Positions 24,280 to 31,480 are shown, counted from the first letter of the stretch. The stretch is 64,000 bases of DNA from Flavobacteriales bacterium (GCA_016716605.1 JADJWA010000001.1:1674001-1738000); one strand, 5' to 3'. The notes: generated from the sequence alone by a model not told the origin. Numbers and translations are program-made.

Positions 24280-27170
24280 GGGCCCTCAGTCCGAGCGCGA
24301 TGTAATTGCATGTGGATAGAGAATCGCACGGAATCGACACGACTCGCCAGCGTGTCAACACCCAGGGTGATCAGCTCCTTCAGTTCATTCTGGGGCAACG
24401 CCGAACAGCATCGCCGCACACTTACGAACCGCAGGGAATCGCATTCGAACAAGGGCGTAAGCGAACGGATTCCTTTGGTGCCATCTAATTTCAGCACCTT
24501 GAGACGATTAAGACCAGTTGCATCGAACAAGTTGATCAACTGTTCGCAGCGGCTGAGATTGAGTGTTTGCAATGCGCTCAGACTTTGTAGGCCGTCCACG
24601 TTGGTCAGACTATCGCAGCGGCTGAGATCGAGTGTTCGCAAAGCGCCCAGCCCCCGAAGGCCGTCCACGTTGGTCAGACCATCGCAGTCCGTGAGATCAA
24701 GTGTTTGCAAAGCGCCCAGCCCTTGGAGGCTGTCCACGTTGGTCAGACTATCGCAGCGGCTGAGATCGAGTGTTCGCAAAGCGCCCAGCCCTTGGAGGCC
24801 GTCCACGTTGGTCAAACTCTTGCAGGATCCGAGATCGAGTGTTTCCAAAGCGCCCAGCCCTTGGAGGCCGTCCACGTTGGTCAAACTCTTGCAGTATCCG
24901 AGATCGAGTGTTTGCAATGCGCCCAGCCCTTGGAGGCCGTCCGCATTGGTCAGGCTATCGCAACCACTGAGATCAAGTGTTTGCAAAGCGCCCAGCCCTT
25001 GGAGGCCGTCCACGTTGGTCAAACTCTTGCAGTCACCGAGATCGAGTGTTTGCAATGCGCCCAGCCCTTGGAGGCCGTCCACATTGGTCAGTCTCCAGCA
25101 TTCCCTGAGATTAAGTGTTTGCAAAGCGCCCAGCCCTTGGAGGCCGTCCACATTGGTCAGTCTCCTGCATTCCCTGAGATTAAGTGTTTGCAAAGCGCCC
25201 AGCCCTTGGAGGCCGTCCACATTGGTCAGTCTAACGCAGCCACTGAGATCGAGTGTTTGCAATGCGCCCAGCCCCTGGAGTCCGTCCACGTTGGACAGCG
25301 TCCTGCATTCACTGAGATCGAGTGTTTGCAAAGCGCCCAGCCCTTGGAGGCTGTCCACGTTGGACAGACTCAAGCAGAATCTGAGGTGGAGTGTTTGCAA
25401 AGCGCCGAGCCCTTGGATGCCGTCCACGTTGGTTAGCATCCAGCAGCTACTGAGATCGAGTGTTTGCAATGCGCCCAGCCCCTGGAGTCCGTCCACGTTG
25501 GTTAAGCTGTCGCATTTGCTGAGATCAACTCTAGTCGGTTCAAGTGTTCGAAAGAACGGGGATAACTGAACAAGCCTTGCTGAAGTGATGAACGTGCCGA
25601 TGGTAGAATCCACCATCGTCGTGTCACCCACCTTCTTCATATGGCTTTCGCGATCCACGGTAATTGTCCGGGTCGAGGCATTCCACGTCAGGCCAGCTGC
25701 TTCCAATTCGGCTTTAGCCCGCTCTTCCGCACTGGGTATGGACGATACGATGAGCGCACCGGCTAAGACCATCGTTGCTGGAGCAAGCCATGGCCTGACG
25801 ACGCGCCAGACTGTTCGGTACACCCCGGAAACTACTTTTTCGATCAAGCTGGCGATGAAGTCATGGGCGATCTGCCATGTCCTTCTCCCGATCTGTGGCT
25901 CCTGCTCGTTCAGGCAGCGCATCAACCCTAGGGAACCCATATGGATCAAATGGTTCTCCAGGGTGGTTATGGGAACGTCGCAACGCTTGGCGAGAGTGGC
26001 CATGTCCCAGGCCTTGGCGGTGCGGGTGTCGCTCAGCATGGCTTTGCAGATGCGGGCCCGTTCCAGCTTCACTTCGTCTCCGAGTCCATCCAACACATAA
26101 GCGCGCAACAGGTCCTTTTCGCGCTTCCAATCAGTGGGGTGTGTTGCCATGCGCTGGAGCACGATGCCCAGGATGTTCGCCACGATGGGCTTCATCACCT
26201 TGTTGGAGCCCTCCTGGCGCGCGGCTTCCTTCAACACCAGTTCCATGCGTTCCTCCGGTATCTCCAATCCGGGGCAACTTTTAATGAACTGCTGCGCTAA
26301 ATCAAAAGGCAATGGGACCACTTCCATCCAGTTCCTGCCCTCGATCCGCATGGGCAGTTCGAGCCGGTCGATCAACTGTTGGTGATCGCTTCGATAGCAT
26401 AAGAGAATGGCGGTTTGCTTCGGTGGCATCCGCAACAGCTCATGTAGTAGGTGCTTCAGCGCGTCCTGCCGCTTCCTAGCTGCCAGTGCGGCCACCTTCT
26501 TGGCCTCATCGGCGATGAGGAAGAACTCCTCGAACTGGTCAATGATGATCAGGTGCTTCTCGCCCCCCGGCTGGGCAGCTTCTCTTGTGTGAATGGCATT
26601 GGCCAGGGCGTCGGCCATGTTTTCTTGCGCTCCCACTTCAACGCCGAGTGCTTCAGCCATTTGTTTGAGCGGGTCATCATGGCTTCTTATGAGCATGATC
26701 CTCACTCCATACTCCTTAAGCCATGGCATTAGAACAGCACGGATCACAGAGGATTTACCGGACCCCGATTCTCCGGTCAGGCTAAGTACCGGGCTGGCCG
26801 GTTCCTTCGCCCAGTCAACGAAGCGCTCGTACCTATCCGCGAACAGGGCAGCATCCTTTTCCCCGCGTGGGGCGGTGGTGAAGTAATCCAAGTGGCTCGG
26901 ACCTGACAATTTCTTCGGGCGCATTCGCTCCAGACGCGCCCGTCGTTTAGGCAGGTAGTTGCCATAGACGAAGAAGATAGCGGTCAAAGGGACCAGCCCA
27001 AGGAAGACCACTTGTAGTGTCAATTCCTTATCTACAAGCTTTTCTATGGCATACTTGAAGTAAAGGAGAGCGAAGAGAAGGCCAGCAAGGTTCTTGATAT
27101 TGTCCGCAGCCCAAGCGAACAACTTGGAAGCAGAATTGACCTCGGAAGGATGTTCATTGTTCGCAGCCAT
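24261..27170 (-). CDS. Membrane-anchored STAND NTPase with leucine-rich repeats (NLR-like)
   Basis: 969 residues. Two transmembrane helices near the N-terminus (about 27-43 and 52-70) are followed by a STAND-type P-loop NTPase: Walker A GESGSGKSS at 133-141 and Walker B LIIIDQFEEFF at 207-217, close to the nSTAND1 group. A winged-helix-like region (DMATLAKRCDVPITTLENHL, about 389-408) and a third hydrophobic helix (WLAPATMVLAGALIVSS, about 461-477) come next. Residues 548-869 are 14 leucine-rich repeats of 23 residues, then two divergent repeats to 915. This layout (effector, NTPase switch, repeat sensor) matches NOD-like immune receptors and bacterial Avs/NACHT defence proteins. An antiviral role is inference from architecture and the island context. 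The stop codon lies inside the deoC remnant. Confidence 0.85.
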   Translation of the reverse strand: MAANNEHPSEVNSASKLFAWAADNIKNLAGLLFALLYFKYAIEKLVDKELTLQVVFLGLVPLTAIFFVYGNYLPKRRARLERMRPKKLSGPSHLDYFTTAPRGEKDAALFADRYERFVDWAKEPASPVLSLTGESGSGKSSVIRAVLMPWLKEYGVRIMLIRSHDDPLKQMAEALGVEVGAQENMADALANAIHTREAAQPGGEKHLIIIDQFEEFFLIADEAKKVAALAARKRQDALKHLLHELLRMPPKQTAILLCYRSDHQQLIDRLELPMRIEGRNWMEVVPLPFDLAQQFIKSCPGLEIPEERMELVLKEAARQEGSNKVMKPIVANILGIVLQRMATHPTDWKREKDLLRAYVLDGLGDEVKLERARICKAMLSDTRTAKAWDMATLAKRCDVPITTLENHLIHMGSLGLMRCLNEQEPQIGRRTWQIAHDFIASLIEKVVSGVYRTVWRVVRPWLAPATMVLAGALIVSSIPSAEERAKAELEAAGLTWNASTRTITVDRESHMKKVGDTTMVDSTIGTFITSARLVQLSPFFRTLEPTRVDLSKCDSLTNVDGLQGLGALQTLDLSSCWMLTNVDGIQGLGALQTLHLRFCLSLSNVDSLQGLGALQTLDLSECRTLSNVDGLQGLGALQTLDLSGCVRLTNVDGLQGLGALQTLNLRECRRLTNVDGLQGLGALQTLNLRECWRLTNVDGLQGLGALQTLDLGDCKSLTNVDGLQGLGALQTLDLSGCDSLTNADGLQGLGALQTLDLGYCKSLTNVDGLQGLGALETLDLGSCKSLTNVDGLQGLGALRTLDLSRCDSLTNVDSLQGLGALQTLDLTDCDGLTNVDGLRGLGALRTLDLSRCDSLTNVDGLQSLSALQTLNLSRCEQLINLFDATGLNRLKVLKLDGTKGIRSLTPLFECDSLRFVSVRRCCSALPQNELKELITLGVDTLASRVDSVRFSIHMQLHRARTEGPQFNEE
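24564..25529 (-). repeat. Array of 14 nearly identical 69-bp repeats encoding LRRs
   Basis: Each 69-bp unit encodes a 23-residue repeat of the form LxLxxCxxLTNVDGLQGLGALQT. Most of the unit is the same from copy to copy. Differences cluster at repeat positions 2, 4, 5, 7 and 8, which flank the conserved Cys and would lie on the exposed beta-strand face. A high-identity array like this can expand or shrink by unequal recombination. Confidence 0.9.
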
Positions 27171-27187
27171 ACGGGTTTAATGCGGCA

Positions 27188-27195
27188 TGAATGTA
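27188..27195 (-). promoter_or_regulatory. -7 box TACATTCA of the STAND-LRR gene
   Basis: It ends 17 nt before the ATG at 27170, within a divergent region shared with the antitoxin-like gene. Confidence 0.35.
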
Positions 27196-27233
27196 CCAAT
27201 GGATCTATTACAGTGCATAGCTGAGTTACGTCC

Positions 27234-27241
27234 TAACTTCG
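27234..27241 (+). promoter_or_regulatory. -7 box TAACTTCG of the antitoxin-like gene
   Basis: It ends 17 nt before the ATG at 27259 and supports that start over an upstream in-frame ATG at 27187, which lies before the box. Confidence 0.45.
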
Positions 27242-27258
27242 TCACACAAGCCGCCGTC

Positions 27259-27501
27259 ATGTCTACCGAGTCCCTCAAGCTCCAACTGATCGAGCGCCTG
27301 CTGCGCACGACCGATGAAGGCCTGCTGAAGAAAGTGGCCGACCTCTTCCGTGCTGCGAAGAGCGAGGACGACGACCTCACCGACGAGCATTACAACATCG
27401 TGAAGGAGCGCGAGGCAGCGTACAAGCGCGGGGAGGGCAAAAGCTACACCTGGGATGAAGTGAGAGCGATGGTTCGATCAGGTAAGGGAGGGGAGGCTTG
27501 A
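27259..27501 (+). CDS. Putative orphan antitoxin (addiction-module type)
   Basis: 80 residues from MSTESLKLQLIERLL. The C-terminus EREAAYKRGEGKSYTWDEVRAMVRSGK resembles antitoxins of RelE/ParE-type modules, whose C-terminal tails wrap the toxin. In such modules a toxin gene normally overlaps or follows directly. Here a TTGA overlap at 27499-27502 would start a frame that ends after four codons (L/M-I-K-K-stop), and then DHFR copy 5 begins. The toxin thus appears to be missing or cut off at the junction. Assignment rests on motif resemblance. Confidence 0.6.
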   Translation: MSTESLKLQLIERLLRTTDEGLLKKVADLFRAAKSEDDDLTDEHYNIVKEREAAYKRGEGKSYTWDEVRAMVRSGKGGEA

Positions 27502-27522
27502 TAAAGAAGTAGCGGAACCCCC

Positions 27523-27721
27523 ATGCCCCGCCTCATCGCCTGCCTGCCGCAGGCAGGTCCACAGCTACACCATCTCGCTCGACGGCTACGGCGCAGGTCC
27601 GCACCAATCGCTGGAGGCTCCGATGGGCCTCGGTACCGAGAACCTGCACACCTGGATGCTCCGCACCCGGTACTTCCAGCGAACACACTTCAGCAAGGAC
27701 GAGGGCGATGTTCAGATGCAC
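27523..27721 (+). pseudogene. DHFR-family 5' fragment, copy 5 (longest)
   Basis: The longest copy, about 200 nt. Disregarding a 19-bp palindromic insertion at 27539-27557, it encodes MPRLI, then TISLDGYGAGPHQSLEAP and MGLGTENLHTWMLRTRYFQ before the homology fades. That matches the first ~60 residues of dihydrofolate reductase-family (RibD C-terminal domain) proteins. It begins 21 nt after the antitoxin-like gene and ends where the HicA stop codon begins. Confidence 0.85.
27539..27557. repeat. 19-bp palindromic insertion in DHFR copy 5
   Basis: CCTGCCTGCCGCAGGCAGG (8-bp stem, CCG loop) interrupts the repeat core. Removing exactly these 19 bases restores the sequence of the other copies (CTCATCG then TCCAC). 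I recall this palindrome as a widespread small insertion in several bacterial groups. Confidence 0.75.
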
Positions 27722-27961
27722 TCAGAACAACAAGGCAAGCAGTTCCTCTCGCGTTAGCTGATGATGCGCCGCGACATCACCCAGGATCCCTGCCAACGTG
27801 CCGACCTTGATCGGCCGATGGTCTGGAATAGTGATGTGATGCGTGCCCTTGAGGGAGGTGGTCAAGCGGATGTGACTGCCGCTCTGCCTTGTCACTTCGT
27901 ATCCCAGCTTGCCCAGCGACTTGATCAGTTCCTTGCCCGTGAGGTCGCGCGGGACCCTCAT
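27722..27961 (-). CDS. hicA: HicA-family toxin
   Basis: 79 residues. HicA toxins are small double-stranded-RNA-binding-fold ribonucleases that cleave mRNA. The catalytic His lies in RQSGSHIRLTT, and HHITIPDHRPIKVGTLAGIL is the typical core. The start overlaps the upstream hicB-like stop by four bases, so the pair is translationally coupled. Here the antitoxin-like gene is first and the toxin second. The stop codon directly abuts DHFR copy 5. Confidence 0.88.
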   Translation of the reverse strand: MRVPRDLTGKELIKSLGKLGYEVTRQSGSHIRLTTSLKGTHHITIPDHRPIKVGTLAGILGDVAAHHQLTREELLALLF

Positions 27962-28164
27962 GCAGCGATCACGATCTCCTTCACCATGTGCAGGCGGATC
28001 ACCTTGGGCATCTGATCGGCCTCGAAGTGTGTAGCTACAGCATCCTTCACATTGGCCTTAAGTTGTTCAAGGTCATCGCCATCGGTGAAGATGGAGTGAT
28101 CCAAAGCACGGGCCTCAAAGCCACCTTCTGGCGACTCGTCAACGATGAAGATGATCTCCTTCAT
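27958..28164 (-). CDS. hicB: HicB-like antitoxin, short form
   Basis: 68 residues: MKEIIFIVDESPEGGFEARAL, then IFTDGDDLEQLKANVKDAVATHF. It has the HicB N-terminal fold that binds HicA, but lacks a C-terminal DNA-binding domain, as in several short Bacteroidota HicB partners. A -7 box TAAATTGG ends 4 nt before the ATG. It is the first gene of the hicB-hicA pair. Confidence 0.82.
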   Translation of the reverse strand: MKEIIFIVDESPEGGFEARALDHSIFTDGDDLEQLKANVKDAVATHFEADQMPKVIRLHMVKEIVIAA

Positions 28165-28168
28165 GCCA

Positions 28169-28176
28169 CCAATTTA
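28169..28176 (-). promoter_or_regulatory. -7 box TAAATTGG of hicB-hicA
   Basis: It ends 4 nt before the hicB ATG at 28164; predicted leaderless. Confidence 0.45.
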
Positions 28177-28181
28177 AGTGT

Positions 28182-28538
28182 TCAGCCTTTCGGCTCCCAC
28201 AATTCGATCTTGTTCCCCTCGGGATCATACACCCACGCGAAGCGGCCGTAATCCTCGTCCTGTCGCTTGGGGTCGATGCGCACGCCGTCGGCCTCGAGCT
28301 TCTTCAGCAGGCCATCCATGTCCTGCACGCGCAGGTTCAGCATGAAGGGTTGCTTGGCGTCGAAGTAATCGCTGTCGCGCTTGAATGGCGAGAACACCGT
28401 GGGGCCGGCATCCTGTTGCCAGATCCAGCCGTTCGCCTCGTCGTTGATGCCGAAGTGATCATTGTACCACTTGGCCAACGCCTTGTGGTCGTCCGCGCGG
28501 AAGAAGAATCCGCCGATGCCGGAGACGTGTCGGGACAT
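28182..28538 (-). CDS. VOC-family (glyoxalase-like) protein
   Basis: 118 residues from the ATG at 28538 (MSRHVSGIGGFFFRADD). The vicinal-oxygen-chelate fold is shown by the paired beta-alpha-beta-beta-beta halves: FFRADDHKALAKWYNDHFGI, then FMLNLRVQDMDGLLKKLEADGVRI and the terminal GRFAWVYDPEGNKIELWEP. The C-terminal Glu is a typical metal ligand. Substrate unknown; small stand-alone members are often annotated as glyoxalase or bleomycin-resistance proteins. A longer upstream frame is unlikely, since a TACATTGG box lies 17 nt before this ATG. Confidence 0.85.
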   Translation of the reverse strand: MSRHVSGIGGFFFRADDHKALAKWYNDHFGINDEANGWIWQQDAGPTVFSPFKRDSDYFDAKQPFMLNLRVQDMDGLLKKLEADGVRIDPKRQDEDYGRFAWVYDPEGNKIELWEPKG

Positions 28539-28555
28539 GAGTGAGAATGGATGGC

Positions 28556-28563
28556 CCAATGTA
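28556..28563 (-). promoter_or_regulatory. -7 box TACATTGG of the VOC gene
   Basis: It ends 17 nt before the ATG at 28538. Confidence 0.4.
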
Positions 28564-28711
28564 GGCTGCGTCGCACGGAGGCAGATGCCGCTTGCCGCTT
28601 TGCCTTCGCTGCTCACATGGGTGAACGAGCACATCCGGTTGCCTGGCCTGGGCGAGGGCGCCTGCATCGGCTCGTGCGCCATAGGAACCGCCATGAACGA
28701 GCGCACCATTC

Positions 28712-28719
28712 TACCTTGG
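28712..28719 (+). promoter_or_regulatory. -7 box TACCTTGG upstream of pepP
   Basis: It ends 48 nt before the aminopeptidase ATG, in the 229-nt divergent region shared with the VOC gene. Confidence 0.4.
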
Positions 28720-28767
28720 GCGCGAAAGGCTTCTAGGAACCCGATCACCGATCAACAGCGCTGCACC

Positions 28768-30072
28768 ATGCGATACGCCCCCCTCTCAGCCGCCACCTAC
28801 CGCGAGCACCGCGCCCGTTTCCGCCAAGCGATGGAGAAGGGTGGCCTCGCCATCTTCCACAGCAACGACATCATGCCCACGAGCGCCGATGGCACGATGC
28901 CGTTCAAGCAGGCCAGCGACATCTTCTACCTCACAGGCATCGATCAGGAGGAGACCATCCTGCTGCTCTTCCCTGATGCGGCGGACCCGAAGGACCGCGA
29001 GATCCTCTTCGTGCGCGAGACCAGCGAGCTGATCGCGATCTGGGAGGGCGCCAAGTTCTCGCAGAAGGAAGCGAGCGAGCTGGGCGGAATCGCCACCGTG
29101 CTCTGGACCAGCAGCTACGAAGCGACGATCAAGCGGCTGGTGCCGCAATGCGAGCACCTGTACCTGAACAGCAATGAGCATTTGCGGCAGGGGAACGAGG
29201 TGGAAACCCGCGAGGACCGCAAGAATGCGGAGCTGCGCGCGCGGTTCCCGCTGCACGGACTGAAGCGCAGCGCGCCGATCATGCACCGCATCCGCAGCCG
29301 GAAGACGAAGGAGGAGGTGGCGCAGATCCAGCGCGCGATCGCGATCACGGGCAAGGCCTTCGAGCGCGTGTGCGGCTTCGTGAAGCCCGGCGTGAAGGAG
29401 TACGAGATCGAAGCGGAGATCACGCACGAGTTCCTGCGGAACGGCTCGCGCGGGCATGCCTACACGCCCATCATCGCCAGCGGCTACAACGCCTGCGTGC
29501 TGCACTACATCACCAACGACCAGGTGTGCAACGACGGCGATGTGATCCTGATGGACTTCGGCTGCGAGTACGGCGGCTACGCGAGCGACCTGACGCGGTG
29601 CATCCCCGTGAACGGCCGCTTCACCAAGCGCCAGCGTGATGTGTATAACGCCGTGCTGCGCGTGAAGAATGAGGCCACGCAGTTGCTGCGCCCTGGCACC
29701 CTCCTCGCCGACTACCACAAGGAAGTGGGACGGATCATGGAGAGCGAGCTGATCGGCCTGGGCCTCTTGAGCAAAGACGAGGTGGCGAAGCAGGATCCGG
29801 AAAAGCCCCTCTACAAGAAGTACTTCATGCACGGCACCAGCCACTTCCTGGGCCTCGATGTGCACGACGTGGGCCTGTGGAACGAGATGATCCAGCCGGA
29901 CATGGTCTTCACCGTGGAGCCGGGCATCTACATCCGCGAGGAGAAGCTGGGCATCCGCCTGGAGAACAATATCCTCGTTACGCGCGACAACCCGATCGAT
30001 CTGTTCGCCGACATCCCTGTGGAGGCAGAGGCGGTGGAGGAGCTGATGAGCCGGAAGAAGGTCGTGGCCTAG
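28768..30072 (+). CDS. pepP: Xaa-Pro aminopeptidase (aminopeptidase P)
   Basis: 434 residues of the M24B family. It removes N-terminal residues that precede proline. The N-terminal domain is about residues 1-170 (SDIFYLTGIDQEETILLLFP), followed by the pita-bread catalytic domain. The five metal ligands are visible: D and D in MDFGCEYGGYASDLTR, H in HGTSHFLGLDVHD, E in TVEPGIYI, and E in GIRLENNIL. The start is the ATG at 28768, which gives the usual family N-terminus; the frame is open further upstream, but it crosses the promoter region. No signal peptide, so it acts in the cytoplasm. Confidence 0.95.
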   Translation: MRYAPLSAATYREHRARFRQAMEKGGLAIFHSNDIMPTSADGTMPFKQASDIFYLTGIDQEETILLLFPDAADPKDREILFVRETSELIAIWEGAKFSQKEASELGGIATVLWTSSYEATIKRLVPQCEHLYLNSNEHLRQGNEVETREDRKNAELRARFPLHGLKRSAPIMHRIRSRKTKEEVAQIQRAIAITGKAFERVCGFVKPGVKEYEIEAEITHEFLRNGSRGHAYTPIIASGYNACVLHYITNDQVCNDGDVILMDFGCEYGGYASDLTRCIPVNGRFTKRQRDVYNAVLRVKNEATQLLRPGTLLADYHKEVGRIMESELIGLGLLSKDEVAKQDPEKPLYKKYFMHGTSHFLGLDVHDVGLWNEMIQPDMVFTVEPGIYIREEKLGIRLENNILVTRDNPIDLFADIPVEAEAVEELMSRKKVVA

Positions 30073-30175
30073 GTCGGCTGCGCATCGCGGCCGGAAAAGG
30101 GAGCCAATGGCGGAGGGCCTCAATCGGCGTTACCTGGGTGATGGCTCGGCATTGCATGAAGCAACCCCCATCACC

Positions 30176-30511
30176 ATGAACCTCCGCGCATTCGGTTTGG
30201 CCGGTCTCATCGTCGGCGTGCTGTTCAAGACCCTTCATTGGCCAGGAGCCGGCACCATCATGCTGTGCAGCGCGCTGCTCACCGCAGTGGCCATGGTGCT
30301 CCGCATGGCGAGCAAGCGAGGGCCGTGGTCGATACAGATCAGCAAGCCAGGCTGGTTCGCACTAGCCATCGTCACGGCGCTCTGCGGCATGGTGTTCAAG
30401 ACCTTGCACTGGCCCGGGGCCAACGCGCTCCTAATGCTGGGATTGCTGGCGACCGCTGCGTGGGTGCTCGCCACGCAGCTGCGGCCTGCAACCCGTCCAG
30501 GGGTGAATTGA
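30176..30511 (+). CDS. GldL-like small membrane protein
   Basis: 111 residues with four predicted membrane helices arranged as an internal duplication. Each half contains the motif FKTLHWPGA (residues about 17-25 and 73-81), which also appears in the N-terminal membrane part of GldL, the T9SS motor protein. It lacks the long cytoplasmic domain of GldL. It may be an uncharacterised relative; a role in the motor is not shown. The ATG at 30176 is chosen because translation further upstream would give no helix. Confidence 0.65.
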   Translation: MNLRAFGLAGLIVGVLFKTLHWPGAGTIMLCSALLTAVAMVLRMASKRGPWSIQISKPGWFALAIVTALCGMVFKTLHWPGANALLMLGLLATAAWVLATQLRPATRPGVN

Positions 30512-30676
30512 TCCTGAATCAATAAGCGCAGGCTTCCGCAGTCCCGCATCCACCGTTGTAGGACCAACCATGGTTCTGTCACATGTGCCTTCCTCTGAAT
30601 GGTCAACGCTTTGGATTGCACGGGCATGCATCGGGTGCTCTTCACCGGCTCCTGTCCGTGGCATACCTTCACCTTC

Positions 30677-31480
30677 ATGAATCGCCCGATCCTTCCAGCC
30701 CTTCTACTGATCCTTTCCGTCCCGCTCCAATCGGCCGCGCAGCAGGCCGCTGTGGTCCTGCCCAACGCGCCTGCATGGCGCCTGACGAGCCTGAATTTCG
30801 GGACCGGTGTGGAGACCGACCGCTACGAGACGATGTCGCTGCAACAGCTCATGGCCTTTGCCAAGTCCGGCTCTGAGCTGCAGCGCGACCTCAGCCTCTT
30901 CGAAGAGCGGGTGAGCACCACCACCAGCGGCCTGGGGCTCTTCGTCCTTGCTGGCTTCAGCCGACCGAAGACGATGCCGACCACCACCGGCACTACCAGC
31001 GAGGTGCAAGTGGGCGTGGGGCTGCACAGCCCCCGCGAGGCCATGGTCACGTACCGGCATCAGGGCATGGACACCAGCATCGTGTACTGCAACCTTCAAA
31101 CGGAGCTCAGCCTCGAAACGGCCTACCTGCTGCGTGGCCAATGGAGCCGTTACGTGCATTGGCACGCGGGGCTAGGCGCGAACGGCAGCACCACGGTGAA
31201 CAACCGCTTGATCCTGATCGAAGGCCGGTACCTGGCCGATGGCGAGCATCCTTCGGAGCAGGAAGCAGGGGAGATGAACAAGCATTCGGTCGGCGCCAAG
31301 CGGGCTTACTTCACGCGCATCTTCATCCCTTCCGGCGTCAAGTTCCGCATCGGTCCGCGCTGGCAGCTGGGCATGGATTATCGGCTGGGCATCGGCTGGC
31401 AATTCGTGCCGGGGCATTCGGTCAACCGCATCGCGTTCGCCGGTGCCGGCATCATAGGGGCGCGGTACGCGTTCCATTAG
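30677..31480 (+). CDS. Putative outer membrane beta-barrel protein
   Basis: 267 residues from MNRPILPALLLILSVPLQSAAQ (signal peptide). The mature protein has alternating strands with aromatic residues (AMVTYRHQGMDTSIVYCNLQTELSLETAYLLRG, WQLGMDYRLGIGWQFVPG) and ends in GAGIIGARYAFH, with a C-terminal aromatic typical of barrels. No named family recognised. A TACCTTCA box at 30664-30671 lies 5 nt before the ATG. Convergent with the YHYH gene. Confidence 0.65.
   Translation: MNRPILPALLLILSVPLQSAAQQAAVVLPNAPAWRLTSLNFGTGVETDRYETMSLQQLMAFAKSGSELQRDLSLFEERVSTTTSGLGLFVLAGFSRPKTMPTTTGTTSEVQVGVGLHSPREAMVTYRHQGMDTSIVYCNLQTELSLETAYLLRGQWSRYVHWHAGLGANGSTTVNNRLILIEGRYLADGEHPSEQEAGEMNKHSVGAKRAYFTRIFIPSGVKFRIGPRWQLGMDYRLGIGWQFVPGHSVNRIAFAGAGIIGARYAFH

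Noticed and set aside
24564..25529. Repeats considered as a CRISPR array
   Set aside because: Units are 69 bp with no unique spacers and keep one reading frame in a protein; no cas genes.
24310..25569. A long + strand frame with repeats antisense to the LRR gene
   Set aside because: The repeats come from the 69-bp LRR units; the - strand encodes clear LRR and NTPase motifs.
30512..30676. Possible small RNA in the 165-nt gap before the barrel gene
   Set aside because: No terminator-like hairpin or clear promoter other than the box next to the ATG.
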